Positions 9,132-17,887 of a stretch of DNA of 64,000 nt are shown one piece after another. Made by a program: the position numbers and the translations under genes. Source of the stretch: Paraburkholderia azotifigens (GTDB lineage: Bacteria; Pseudomonadota; Gammaproteobacteria; Burkholderiales; Burkholderiaceae); contig NZ_VOQS01000005.1 of NCBI RefSeq assembly GCF_007995085.1, positions 1,240,001-1,304,000 of the forward strand. The letters are read 5' to 3'. How positions within the stretch are numbered: position 1 is the stretch's first letter; each line of letters starts with the position of its first letter. The notes beneath the pieces were generated by a model that made no database searches, had not been told where the DNA came from, and was given only the letters and a program-made list of their open reading frames with translations.

Positions 9132-10052
9132 ATGAACCTCTCTTTCGAAGTCCTCCAGGCACTCGACGCAATCGATCGCACGGGCACCTTCTCGGCCGCC
9201 GCGGAAGAACTGCACAAGGTGCCATCGTCGTTGACGTATCTCGTACAGAAGCTGGAGGTCGATCTGGGCGTCAAGCTCTTCGAACGCAGCGGGCGCCGCG
9301 CGAAGCTCACGCATGCGGGCAGGGTCATCGTCGAGGAAGGCCGGCGTCTGCTCGAGGCCGCGCGCGAACTCGAACAGAAGGCAAAGCGCATCGAGCACGG
9401 CTGGGAGTCGGAACTGCGCGTCGCCATCGACGAAATCATTCCCTTCGAGCTGATCTGGCCTCACGTGACCGACTTCTACAAGCTCAATCTCGGCACGCGG
9501 CTGCTGTTGTCGAAGGAAACGCTCGGCGGCACGTGGGATGCGCTGATCACGCGGCGCGCGGATCTCGTGGTAGGCGCGGCGGGCGAACCGCCGCCCATCG
9601 CGAATCTCATCGCGAAGCCGATCGGCTCGCTGAAACATGTGTTCGTCGTCGCGCCGGGTCATCCGCTCGCGTCAGCCGAAGAACCGTTGGCGATGGAGAC
9701 CGTCGCGCGTCACCGCGCCGTCGCCATCAGCGACACGTCGCGCAAGATCGCGCCGCGCACGATCGCGCTTGCTGCGAATCAGGAAGTGCTGACCGTGCCA
9801 ACGCTCGACGCCAAGCTCGCCGCGCAGATGCGGGGCCTCGGCGTGGGCACGGTGCCCGAATGTATCGCCGCAGGGCCGTTGAATCGCGGGCAACTCGTGC
9901 GCAAGGAAGTCTGCGGCATGCGCAACGTCACGCACTTCTATCTGGCCTGGCGCGACGACGAAGCGGGCAAGGCGCTGCGCTGGTGGGTCGATCAGCTCGA
10001 CCGGCACGATCTGATCGACGACGTCGCGCAACGGCGCGCCGCCATGGGTTGA
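9132..10052 (+). CDS. LysR-type regulator, YhaJ-like, next to the efflux operon
   Basis: A 306-residue LysR-type regulator. The N-terminal winged helix is FEVLQALDAIDRTGTFSAAA followed by LTYLVQKLEVDLGVKLFERSGRRAKLT. This resembles E. coli YhaJ, a LysR protein responding to nitroaromatic or phenolic compounds, more than the canonical LysR consensus. The substrate-binding half runs from about residue 90 to the end. The start is the ATG directly before NLSFEVLQAL. A longer frame exists upstream but would carry unrelated sequence. The divergent position next to the FUSC operon makes it the likely regulator of that exporter, probably sensing an aromatic acid. That link is inferred from position and family. 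Confidence 0.85.
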   Translation: MNLSFEVLQALDAIDRTGTFSAAAEELHKVPSSLTYLVQKLEVDLGVKLFERSGRRAKLTHAGRVIVEEGRRLLEAARELEQKAKRIEHGWESELRVAIDEIIPFELIWPHVTDFYKLNLGTRLLLSKETLGGTWDALITRRADLVVGAAGEPPPIANLIAKPIGSLKHVFVVAPGHPLASAEEPLAMETVARHRAVAISDTSRKIAPRTIALAANQEVLTVPTLDAKLAAQMRGLGVGTVPECIAAGPLNRGQLVRKEVCGMRNVTHFYLAWRDDEAGKALRWWVDQLDRHDLIDDVAQRRAAMG

Positions 10053-10069
10053 ACGCCGCGCCCGGCGCG

Positions 10070-13021
10070 CTAGGCGTACTTGTGCGGCGGCGTGAAGCTC
10101 AGAAGACGCGTCGCCGTATCGGCACGCCGGCGCTCGCCGGATGCGCCCGCCGGCTTCTGCGTCAGCCCTTTTACCTGCATCAGCAATTGCCCCGCAGCCT
10201 TGAAGTCGTCGAGATCGCGGCCCTCGCATACATTCGCACATGCCGATTGCAGCAGTTGCGCAGCTTCCGTTTCGCGGCCCAGTCTGTGCCACAGCCGCGC
10301 AAGACTCGTCGCCGCGCGCAGTTGCAATGAGCGCGCGCCTTGCGCCGACGCCTCTTCGAGCGCGGCGACGAACCATGTCTCCGCATCGCGGGCAGCGTCG
10401 CTGTGGCTATCGATGGCCGCGCCGTCCGCGAGCAACAGCTCGCCGCGCAGACGCCGCAGTTCGGCGATGAGCCAGTAGTCGCCCGCCAGATCGCAACGCG
10501 CCAGTGCGCTATCGACGACCTGTTGCGCTTCGTCGCGACGGCCTGCGCGCATCAGCGCGACCGCGTACTGTGCGGCGAGCATCGCGAATGGCGCGCCGAA
10601 TTTGAGCGCATCGAGTTCGCCCAGCGCCGCGCGAAAACTATCGAGGCTTTGCGCCGATACGTCGTCCAGTGAACGCCGACACGCGTCGAAGCAGCGCGCG
10701 GCCGCCTGCCACAACGTCAGCCGCGCGCGAGCCGACACGTCGCACAGCACTGCGATCGCGCGCCGCGCGCAGTCGCGTTTGCCCGACAGCAACGCGAGCG
10801 GCACCAGCGATTCGGCGAGGGTATAGCAGACGATCATCGCCTGATCCTTGCTGCATGCTTCGATCACGGCATCTTCGGCGAGCGCCAGCGCCTGCTCGCG
10901 CAGACCTTGCAGCCACAGCACGCGTGCGAGCGACGCGCGGCTCACGAGCACCTGATCCGCGAAATGTCCGGACGGCATCCGCGTGCGCAGACCGTCGGCC
11001 ACTTCGAGCAGTTGCTCGAACGAAAGCCGTGCGCAGCGCTGATCGCCTGCGTAATGCGCAGCCACGCCCATCAGCCGGTAGCCGAGAATCGCGCCGCGCA
11101 CATCGGCCACACCGTCGACGAAGGCCGTGTAGCGCCGCGCGTATTCGAGTGCGTCATGCACGGAGCCGGACGTCTGGCACGCGTTCCACATGCCCCACAA
11201 CGCGCGCGCCTCGAAGGCTTCGTCCCCCGACGCAATCGCCGACGCCAAGACTTCCTTCCAGATCGCATGCGTCTCGGCACTGGGTCCATGTACGAGCACC
11301 AGAGACGCGCCGAGCGCCGCAAGCAGACGCAGCCTGGCGCGCATGCGCGACGACGCGTGAGAGGAGCCGCGAGCGGGCGCCAATGCTGCCAGCGCGCGCC
11401 GCGCCCATGCACAGCATTCGTCGATCAGCGACAGTTCGTAGAACAGAAAGACGGCATGGACGGGCAAGGTTTCGCGCAGCGCCTCGTCGCCGTCATCGGA
11501 CAGCACCCACGTGAGCGCCGCGCGCACCTCGTCGAGCAGTTCAGGCATCCGGCTGCGCCAGCTTTCTCCAGCGGACTTTCCCGCTGCATCGCCGTCGATC
11601 AGCGCTGACAGATAACGCGCGTGATGCAGCGCGACCATGCGGTGCTCGCCGTTGTCGTCGAGCTTTTGCAGCGCGTACATGCGCGTCGTCTCGAGCAGGC
11701 GGAACGCGGCATGGCCCGGCTCCGTGCTCGCGACCACGAGTGACTTCTCGACCAGCGCGGCCATCGCCGCGACCACATCGAGTTCGCGCGTGATGTTGTC
11801 CGCCGCGACGGCAATCGCCGCTTCGAGCGGAAAGCGATCGGCAAACACGCCGATGCGGCGCAAGGTCTTGCGTTCGGCATCGTCGAGCAGCGCATGGCTC
11901 CAGTCGAGCGTAGCCTTGAGCGTCTGATGGCGCGGCAACGCGGTGCGCGTGCCGCCCGTCAACATGCCGAAGCGGTCGTCGAGATGCGCCGCGAGCGTAT
12001 CGATGCCGAGCAGCGCCGCGCGCGCAGCCGCCAGCTCGATCGCGAGCGGAATGCCGTCGAGCCGCCGGCACACCATGCCCGTCACGTGAATGCTCGGCTC
12101 GTCGGCGGCGAAGCGCGCATCGATCGCGCGGGCACGCATCAGGAACAGGTTGACGGCGCTGCAGCGAAGCACCTGCGGCGTGTCGTCGTTCGGCTCGGGC
12201 ACGTCTAGCGCGGGCACCCAGTACAAGGTCTCAGACGGAATGCGCAACGGCTCGCGGCTGGTCGACAGCACGCGCAGTTGCGGACATGCCGACAGCAGGT
12301 GATGCGCGAGCCGCGCAGCGGCATCGACGACATGCTCGCAGCTGTCGAGCACGATCAGCATGCGGCGCCCGCCGATCGTCTCGACGATGCGCTCGCGCGT
12401 CGCAGCGCGGCCTTCGGGATGCACGCCGAGCACGGATGCGAGCATCGCCAGTACGCTGCACGTATCCGACGCGGCACTCAGCGACACGCAATGAACGCCG
12501 CCCGGCGCCTGCTCCAGCAGCCGGCGCGCAACTTCGATCGCCACGCGCGTCTTGCCGATGCCTCCCGAACCGAGCAACGTCACGTGACGCGACGCGCCGA
12601 GCGCATCGCACACGTGCGCAATCGCTTCATCGCGTCCGACCAGCGCGGAACTGTACGCAGGCAGGTTGTGCGGCACGGCCATGTGGCGTTCGGTATGCGA
12701 AGCCGAAGCGCCGCCCGTTTGCCGCACGGCCGACGCGCCACGCACGAGCCGGTAGCCGCGCCCCGCAACCGTCTTGATCAGGTCGCGGCTTTCGCCGAGC
12801 AGCTTGCGCAGCGCCGACATGTGCACCTGAAGATTGTTGTCGCCGACCACCGTTTCGGGCCACACGCGCTCCAGGATCGTTTCTTTCGACACAAGCCCGC
12901 CTTGCGCCTCGATCAGCAATTCGAGTATGTCGAAGGCACGATTACTGATGCGTACCGTCTTTCCGTCGACGCGTGCTTCACGGCGCGCAAGATCGATGTC
13001 GAGCGGTCCAATGTGGATCAT
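10070..13021 (-). CDS. Winged-helix/ATPase/TPR-like transcriptional regulator
   Basis: A 983-residue regulator. The OmpR-type winged helix covers residues 1-95 (RAFDILELLIEAQGGLVSKE, GRGYRLV). The ATPase has Walker A GSGGIGKT at 151-158, MLIVLDSCEHV as Walker B and a STSREPL sensor segment. A ~500-residue helical TPR-like region completes the protein. It matches the partial protein at 1-2513 in domain order and nearly residue for residue across the DNA-binding and nucleotide-binding domains, so one arose by duplication. Proteins of this layout are signal-integrating regulators in which the ATPase acts as a switch. The inducer is unknown. It converges on the LysR gene with 17 bases between stop codons and is probably transcribed alone. 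Confidence 0.85.
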   Translation of the reverse strand: MIHIGPLDIDLARREARVDGKTVRISNRAFDILELLIEAQGGLVSKETILERVWPETVVGDNNLQVHMSALRKLLGESRDLIKTVAGRGYRLVRGASAVRQTGGASASHTERHMAVPHNLPAYSSALVGRDEAIAHVCDALGASRHVTLLGSGGIGKTRVAIEVARRLLEQAPGGVHCVSLSAASDTCSVLAMLASVLGVHPEGRAATRERIVETIGGRRMLIVLDSCEHVVDAAARLAHHLLSACPQLRVLSTSREPLRIPSETLYWVPALDVPEPNDDTPQVLRCSAVNLFLMRARAIDARFAADEPSIHVTGMVCRRLDGIPLAIELAAARAALLGIDTLAAHLDDRFGMLTGGTRTALPRHQTLKATLDWSHALLDDAERKTLRRIGVFADRFPLEAAIAVAADNITRELDVVAAMAALVEKSLVVASTEPGHAAFRLLETTRMYALQKLDDNGEHRMVALHHARYLSALIDGDAAGKSAGESWRSRMPELLDEVRAALTWVLSDDGDEALRETLPVHAVFLFYELSLIDECCAWARRALAALAPARGSSHASSRMRARLRLLAALGASLVLVHGPSAETHAIWKEVLASAIASGDEAFEARALWGMWNACQTSGSVHDALEYARRYTAFVDGVADVRGAILGYRLMGVAAHYAGDQRCARLSFEQLLEVADGLRTRMPSGHFADQVLVSRASLARVLWLQGLREQALALAEDAVIEACSKDQAMIVCYTLAESLVPLALLSGKRDCARRAIAVLCDVSARARLTLWQAAARCFDACRRSLDDVSAQSLDSFRAALGELDALKFGAPFAMLAAQYAVALMRAGRRDEAQQVVDSALARCDLAGDYWLIAELRRLRGELLLADGAAIDSHSDAARDAETWFVAALEEASAQGARSLQLRAATSLARLWHRLGRETEAAQLLQSACANVCEGRDLDDFKAAGQLLMQVKGLTQKPAGASGERRRADTATRLLSFTPPHKYA

Positions 13022-13275
13022 GAGCGGATGGCGCAGGCATACGCGGGCAACGCTTCATGGCGTGCGTTGCCGGATGGGAACAGACAGGAATCGCTGATTG
13101 AGCTGGGCAAGATGCGCATGCGGCATACCGGTTGATGTGCTTGGCAGTCTAGAACGGCACATCGATTGCATGGGTGGAAAAATCCGAACGATCCATTCGA
13201 AAATTTTGAAGTCGTCGCACGAGCATCCGGTGAGACAGCCCGCATGTCCGCGCAGGTGTGCCCGCAGTGTGCCCG

Positions 13276-13620
13276 TTACGCGCGAACGTCATCGACGAGC
13301 ACGAGCTTCGAGCCCGTGTTGATCAGGAACGCGTTGATGGAGCCTTGCACGGGCGGCTGCAGGAACTCGCGCTCGAGGTCGCGCTGGATATCCGCTTTCG
13401 ATACGCCTTGCACGACAGTATCGACTGGAAAAGGATGCGTGCCGTCCGACAGCGCCGTCACTTCCAGATCGCCGAGCGTCATACGGTGGAAGCCGGGCGC
13501 TTGCGCGTCCGCTTTCGGCGCAGCAGCGAGCACGTCGGCGGACAAGGCTGCGCCGCACACGCACAGCACCAGCAGACAGGCGCGCAGCCGCGCCGCGCGC
13601 CACGCAGAAAGACTCGTCAT
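13276..13620 (-). pseudogene. Truncated metallo-beta-lactamase-fold hydrolase
   Basis: A 114-residue reading frame with a signal peptide (RLRACLLVLCVCGAALSADVLA). The mature part matches the start of periplasmic metallo-beta-lactamase-fold hydrolases: FHRMTLGDLEVTALSDG, then INAFLINTGSKLVLVD. In intact relatives this last strand continues into TGAG, and the HxHxDH zinc-binding motif follows about 50 residues later. Here the frame breaks off after VLVD and stops four residues on, so all metal ligands are missing and about two-thirds of the usual ~300-residue protein is gone. The 254 bases downstream contain no recognisable remainder. I read it as a deletion remnant that cannot have hydrolase activity. 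It could still produce a short exported peptide. Confidence 0.75.
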
Positions 13621-13692
13621 GGGTTTGCTCTCACTCGCTTCGATATGCGCCGAAGCATAGCGAGTCCCACGCACATCGGCCGCTAATTGTTC

Positions 13693-15423
13693 TTAAATGT
13701 TCTGTGCGGCCGTGCTGTATTGGGCGAGGTACGCGTGAATCTGGCTCACGACGGCCGCGCCGTCGCCGACCGCCGACGCCACGCGCTTGGTCGATTCGGA
13801 GCGTACGTCGCCGACCGCGAACATGCCGGGCAGACTCGTTTCGAGCGGATAGTGAATGCCCATATCGACGTGCGTCTGCATGCGCCGCGCAAAGCCCGTC
13901 ACGACGAAGCCCCGGCTGTCGAGCTCGACGCCGCTCGACGCGAGCCAGTCGGTCTTCGGATCCGCGCCGATGAACAGAAACAGATGACGCGTTTCGATGA
14001 TTTCGCCGGCCTCGCCTTCGCGGCGCACATGAACGTGCGTCAGCCCTGCTTCATCGCCTTCGAGCGCTTTCAACGTGCAGCGCGTGCACACCGATACGTT
14101 GGGCAACGAGCCGATCCGGTCGATCAGATACTTCGACATGCTCGCGTTCAGATCCGCGCCACGAATCAGCACGCGGATGCTGCGAGCGAAGTTGGCGAGA
14201 AACACGGTAGCCTGGCCCGCCGAGTTGCCGCCGCCCATCAGCACGATGTCCTGGCCTTTGACGAGCTTGGCCTCGATGGGCGATGCCCAGTAGTACGTGC
14301 CGCGTCCTTCGTAACGGTCGAACTCGGCGACGACGGGCTTCCGGTAGGCCGCGCCGCTCGCCACGACGAGCGTGCGCGCGCTGACGCGCTGGCCGTCCAT
14401 CAGCGTCAGCGCATAGACGCCCTCCTGCGCGTCGACGTTCATCACCTTCCCGGGTATCGCCAGATGTGCGCCGAACTTCAGGGCCTGCTGGAACGCGCGC
14501 GCCGCGAGCGCCTGGCCCGAGATGCCCGTCGGAAAGCCCAGATAGTTCTCGATGCGCGAACTCGCACCCGCCTGTCCGCCCGGCGCGCGCTGGTCGAACA
14601 CGGCGACGGACAGACCTTCCGTGGCCGCATACACGGCCGCCGCGAGTCCCGCAGGCCCGGCGCCGACGATGGCCACGTCATACACGTGCGAGCGCTCGAA
14701 GGTCGGCACCAGACCGAGGCACGACGCGAGTTGCGCTTCATCCGGCGCGCGCAGCACGGAGCCGTTCGGGCAGAACACGAGCGGGAAGTCGTCGGGGCCC
14801 GTCGTCATGTCCGACAGCAGCGTCACGGCTTCGGCGTCGTGGCGTGCGTCGATGACCATCGCGGGATACGCATTGCGCCGCAAAAAGCCCTGCAGCCGGA
14901 CGAGCCGTGCATCGTCGCCATTGCCGACGATGATCGGCCCGAGCCCCTGCTCGATCAGACCGAGCCGGCGCAAAATCAGCGCGCGCATGATGTGCTCGCC
15001 GAGTTGCGCATCGGCGACGATCAACGCCCGCAGCTTTTCCGGCGAGACGACGAGTGTGTCGCAGTCCGTCAACGCAACGCCGTCGATCAATGCAGGCTTG
15101 CCCGACAGTTGCGCCATCTCCGCCATGAAGTGGCCGTCGTCGTGCTCCGTCACGAGCGTGGAGCGGCCGAAGCTGTCGCGCGAAAAGATCCGCACGCGTC
15201 CGTGCAGCAGCACGAACAGGCCGAGCGCGACGCGGCCCGTTTCGAAGATCAGCTCGCCTGCCTTGAACGACATCGGCTGCGCGAAGCGGCGCAGGCTGGC
15301 GATCTCCATGGCGGACAGGCGGGGAAACATCTGATGCTGGCGAAACTCCAGCGACGAATAGGGCATGCCCAGATCCGTCGTTGCCGCGTCGGGCAGATTG
15401 GGAAGAAGAGCCGGGGTGTTCAT
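13693..15423 (-). CDS. Cyclic-nucleotide-domain / thioredoxin-reductase-like flavoprotein
   Basis: A 576-residue fusion. Residues ~30-150 are a cNMP-binding (CRP-like) sensor fold with FKAGELIFETG and LFVLLHGRVRIF. Residues ~165-240 look like a thioredoxin/glutaredoxin-type linker. From ~245 there is an FAD/NADPH pyridine nucleotide-disulfide oxidoreductase (VAIVGAGPAGLAAAVYAATEG, VLMGGGNSAGQA, and a GMFAVGDVRS FAD site near the end). Where true thioredoxin reductases have the CATC redox pair, this protein reads YYWASPIEA (377-385), so it has no disulfide centre. Its reductase partner must differ from thioredoxin. The HD-like gene lies immediately upstream on the same strand, 40 bases away, and probably forms an operon with it. 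The physiological substrate is unknown. Confidence 0.85.
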   Translation of the reverse strand: MNTPALLPNLPDAATTDLGMPYSSLEFRQHQMFPRLSAMEIASLRRFAQPMSFKAGELIFETGRVALGLFVLLHGRVRIFSRDSFGRSTLVTEHDDGHFMAEMAQLSGKPALIDGVALTDCDTLVVSPEKLRALIVADAQLGEHIMRALILRRLGLIEQGLGPIIVGNGDDARLVRLQGFLRRNAYPAMVIDARHDAEAVTLLSDMTTGPDDFPLVFCPNGSVLRAPDEAQLASCLGLVPTFERSHVYDVAIVGAGPAGLAAAVYAATEGLSVAVFDQRAPGGQAGASSRIENYLGFPTGISGQALAARAFQQALKFGAHLAIPGKVMNVDAQEGVYALTLMDGQRVSARTLVVASGAAYRKPVVAEFDRYEGRGTYYWASPIEAKLVKGQDIVLMGGGNSAGQATVFLANFARSIRVLIRGADLNASMSKYLIDRIGSLPNVSVCTRCTLKALEGDEAGLTHVHVRREGEAGEIIETRHLFLFIGADPKTDWLASSGVELDSRGFVVTGFARRMQTHVDMGIHYPLETSLPGMFAVGDVRSESTKRVASAVGDGAAVVSQIHAYLAQYSTAAQNI

Positions 15424-15463
15424 CGATCGACCTTGACTGAATGTTCTGACGTCGCGGGCGCGG

Positions 15464-16105
15464 CTAGTTGGGCCATTCCGATCCCAGCACGAGCCCGCAG
15501 AAATTGAGGCGCCGGTAGTCCGGGTCCCATCGGTCGAGCACGTCCGCGTTGACCGTGCCGAACGTCGTTTCGGGACGATGCTCCATGCCGCGCGCGTACG
15601 CTTCGATCAGCTTCGTCTTGAAGCCGCGTTCGCGCGGAAACGCCTGCACGATGGCGTCGCGCTGCTGCGCGGTGAACTCGTAGTAGCGCGCGCCGCGCAC
15701 ATCCATCTGCACGCCTGCGCCGACGAGCGCCACGAGCGCGGACATGTGATCGGGGATGCCGGGCGTAGTGTGCAGCGCGATGGCATTCCATACGTCCGTA
15801 GCCGCGTAATCGTCGACACCCTGCGCGAGCAGAAACTCGCGTGCCTCGTTCGCGCTGTCGATCTCGAAGCGGTTCGGCGAGCGGTTAAAGCGCGGATTCA
15901 GACCGACGTTATGAAACAGCATGCCGACGTAGAGCAGATTCGCATCGAATTCGAGCGCCTCCCTGAAACCCATCAGTGCAGCGAACAGAAACGCGCGCAG
16001 CGCGTGATGCAACAACAGTTCGGGTTCGATGCCGCGTACATGCTCGAATGCGGCCCGGGCCAGCGCGGAATCGGGTAGCTCCACGCCGGCAATGTTCTTG
16101 TTCAT
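15464..16105 (-). CDS. HD-superfamily protein with changed HD pair
   Basis: A 213-residue cytoplasmic protein resembling HD-domain proteins of the cyanamide-hydratase-like group: LLHHALRAFLFAALMG (first metal histidine near residue 34), LLYVGMLFHNVGLN and ALHTTPGIPDHM. The family signature HD reads HN here (residues 65-66, codons CAT AAC), which removes one metal-binding carboxylate. A strong ribosome-binding site (GGAGGAG) precedes the ATG at 16105. It is probably the first gene of an operon with the cNMP/flavoprotein gene downstream. Either the enzyme tolerates asparagine at this position or it is now a non-catalytic binding protein. I cannot name a substrate. Confidence 0.75.
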   Translation of the reverse strand: MNKNIAGVELPDSALARAAFEHVRGIEPELLLHHALRAFLFAALMGFREALEFDANLLYVGMLFHNVGLNPRFNRSPNRFEIDSANEAREFLLAQGVDDYAATDVWNAIALHTTPGIPDHMSALVALVGAGVQMDVRGARYYEFTAQQRDAIVQAFPRERGFKTKLIEAYARGMEHRPETTFGTVNADVLDRWDPDYRRLNFCGLVLGSEWPN

Positions 16106-16629
16106 CCTGACTCCTCCGCGCCGGACAATACCCCGGCGATGTGCTCCCGTGCAGCCGGCTCTTCCGGCGCATCGTGCAGCGTAGCAATACGGAGTAGAGA
16201 ATACTTTGCCGGGTCATTAAAAAACCTTAATAAGCGCGGTGAAATTTCCCTGCTGCGCGTTCAGCCACGTGTTGCGCTTTCCGGCGCTTCCCGCCATTTC
16301 GTGCCGTTTTCGTGCCGCTTTCGCGCCGATCCCCCGCTCGACATGCGCATAACATCGCGCGATGCGCGCCGCGAAACAGATCGCGCTTTCACTAAACACG
16401 TTGCTGCATGCGATCCGTACGGCGGCGGCGCGCCGGTATCCCGCCTTTAAATTTCCTGAAGCGCACGCGGTGCGGCGCCGATCAGGCTTACGCGCGGCGT
16501 CGGGCACTCTGGTTGCGTCCAGCGCAATGCGGGATTGCGGCGCAGACGGATTCAGCCAACCGCGCGCAACGGATAAGGTGTCTGCATCCGTACTCATTCG
16601 TTGCGTCCCGCAACGCTCAGGAGAGCAAC
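16106..16629. promoter_or_regulatory. Divergent intergenic region before the hydroxylase cluster
   Basis: This 524-base gap lies between the HD-like gene (minus strand) and the FAD monooxygenase gene (plus strand). It should hold both promoters. An AT-rich patch (TTAAAAAACCTTAATAAG) at about 16216-16234 is the most promoter-like part. I see no coding frame with family similarity and no clear operator. Confidence 0.35.
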
Positions 16630-17835
16630 ATGAAACATCCGTCGTATCCGCGAGCCGTCGTGATCGGCGGCTCGCTCGGCGGCCTGTTCGCAGCGACGTC
16701 TTTGCGCGCGGCCGGGTGGCAGGTCGACGTCTTCGAAAGCTCGCCGAACCAGCTCGACATGCGCGGCGGCGGCATCGTTCTGCAAGCCGACGTGCTGCAC
16801 GCGGTCCGCTACGCAGGCGTCGCGCTGCCGAACCCCGCCGGCGTGCGCTCCCGCGAGCGCATCTATCTGGACCGCGACGACAGCATCGTCGAGCGGCTCG
16901 ACATGCCGCAGACCCAGACCGCGTGGAGCCTGCTATATCGCGCAATGAAAGAGGCGTTGCCCGCCCAATCGTTGCATGCGGGAGAAACCTTCATCGACTT
17001 CGAGCAGGACGGCGACGAGGTGATCGCCCGTTTCGAAAGCGGGCGCACCGAACGGGCCGATCTGCTGGTCGGCGCCGACGGCATCCGCTCGTCGCTCAGG
17101 CAACGCCTGTTGCCCGACGTGACGCCCGCGTATGCGGGCTACGTCGCGTGGCGCGGACTCGTGCCGGAACTCGAATTGCCCGTGCACGCCGCCGGCATGC
17201 TGCGCGAGCGCTTCGCGTTTCAGCATGGCGCAGGCCATTCGGCGCTCGCGTATCTGATTCCCGGCGAACGGGACGAGACGCGCGCCGGCGAGCGGCGCTG
17301 GAACTGGGTCTGGTACCGGCGCTACGGCCACGATGTGCTGAAGGAGTTGCTGGTCGACCGTTACGGCGTCGCGCGCACGCGTTCGCTGCCGCCCGGCATG
17401 ATGAAGCAGACCGACATCGACCAGCTGCGCAACGACGCGCAGGCCGGACTCGGGCCGACGTTCCGCGCGCTCGTCGAATCGACGGAGCATCCCTTCATGC
17501 AGCCGATCGTCGATCTGCGCGCGCCACAGATGGTGTTCGGACGCGCGGTGCTGATCGGCGACGCCGCCGCCGTGCCCCGTCCTCACACGGCGGGCAGCAC
17601 GGCGAAAGCCGCCGCGAATGCGCATTCGCTTGCACTCGCGCTCGATCTCGCGAACGGCGACGCGCTGTCGATCGATGCACGCCTCGCGCGCTGGGAGACG
17701 CAGCAGTTGCAGCGCGCCAGGCAGATGACCGATCTCGGCATCTCGCTCGGCAAGCGGCTGATGACCGCGGTCGTGCCGCCTTCACAACGTTTTAGCGCGG
17801 CTTCAGGAAATTCCACGCCGACCTCGATACGCTAG
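16630..17835 (+). CDS. FAD-dependent monooxygenase, dihydroxypyridine-hydroxylase type
   Basis: A 401-residue class A flavoprotein hydroxylase that would insert one oxygen atom into an activated aromatic ring using NAD(P)H. The N-terminal dinucleotide-binding motif is VVIGGSLGGLFAATSLRAAG. The middle NADPH/FAD segment is LLVGADGIRSSLRQ, and the C-terminal FAD site is LIGDAAAVPRPHTAGSTAKA. The RPHTAGS form is typical of 2,6-dihydroxypyridine hydroxylase relatives rather than of p-hydroxybenzoate hydroxylase. The ATG at 16630 follows GGAGAGCAAC. It heads a run of four plus-strand genes with a cytochrome c and a molybdenum hydroxylase pair. The pair would make a hydroxylated N-heterocycle that this enzyme could oxidise next, as NicC follows NicAB in nicotinate degradation. 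The substrate is inferred only. Confidence 0.85.
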   Translation: MKHPSYPRAVVIGGSLGGLFAATSLRAAGWQVDVFESSPNQLDMRGGGIVLQADVLHAVRYAGVALPNPAGVRSRERIYLDRDDSIVERLDMPQTQTAWSLLYRAMKEALPAQSLHAGETFIDFEQDGDEVIARFESGRTERADLLVGADGIRSSLRQRLLPDVTPAYAGYVAWRGLVPELELPVHAAGMLRERFAFQHGAGHSALAYLIPGERDETRAGERRWNWVWYRRYGHDVLKELLVDRYGVARTRSLPPGMMKQTDIDQLRNDAQAGLGPTFRALVESTEHPFMQPIVDLRAPQMVFGRAVLIGDAAAVPRPHTAGSTAKAAANAHSLALALDLANGDALSIDARLARWETQQLQRARQMTDLGISLGKRLMTAVVPPSQRFSAASGNSTPTSIR

Positions 17836-17887
17836 ACCTGTTCATGCGGGGACATGCTGCCCCGCCACAGCCCCGGAGGAACGTTCC

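Noticed and set aside
16450..17812. A 12-base inverted repeat (AATTTCCTGAAG / CTTCAGGAAATT) flanking the FAD monooxygenase gene
   Set aside because: A match of this length is expected by chance in 64 kb. No target duplication, transposase or composition change supports a mobile cassette.
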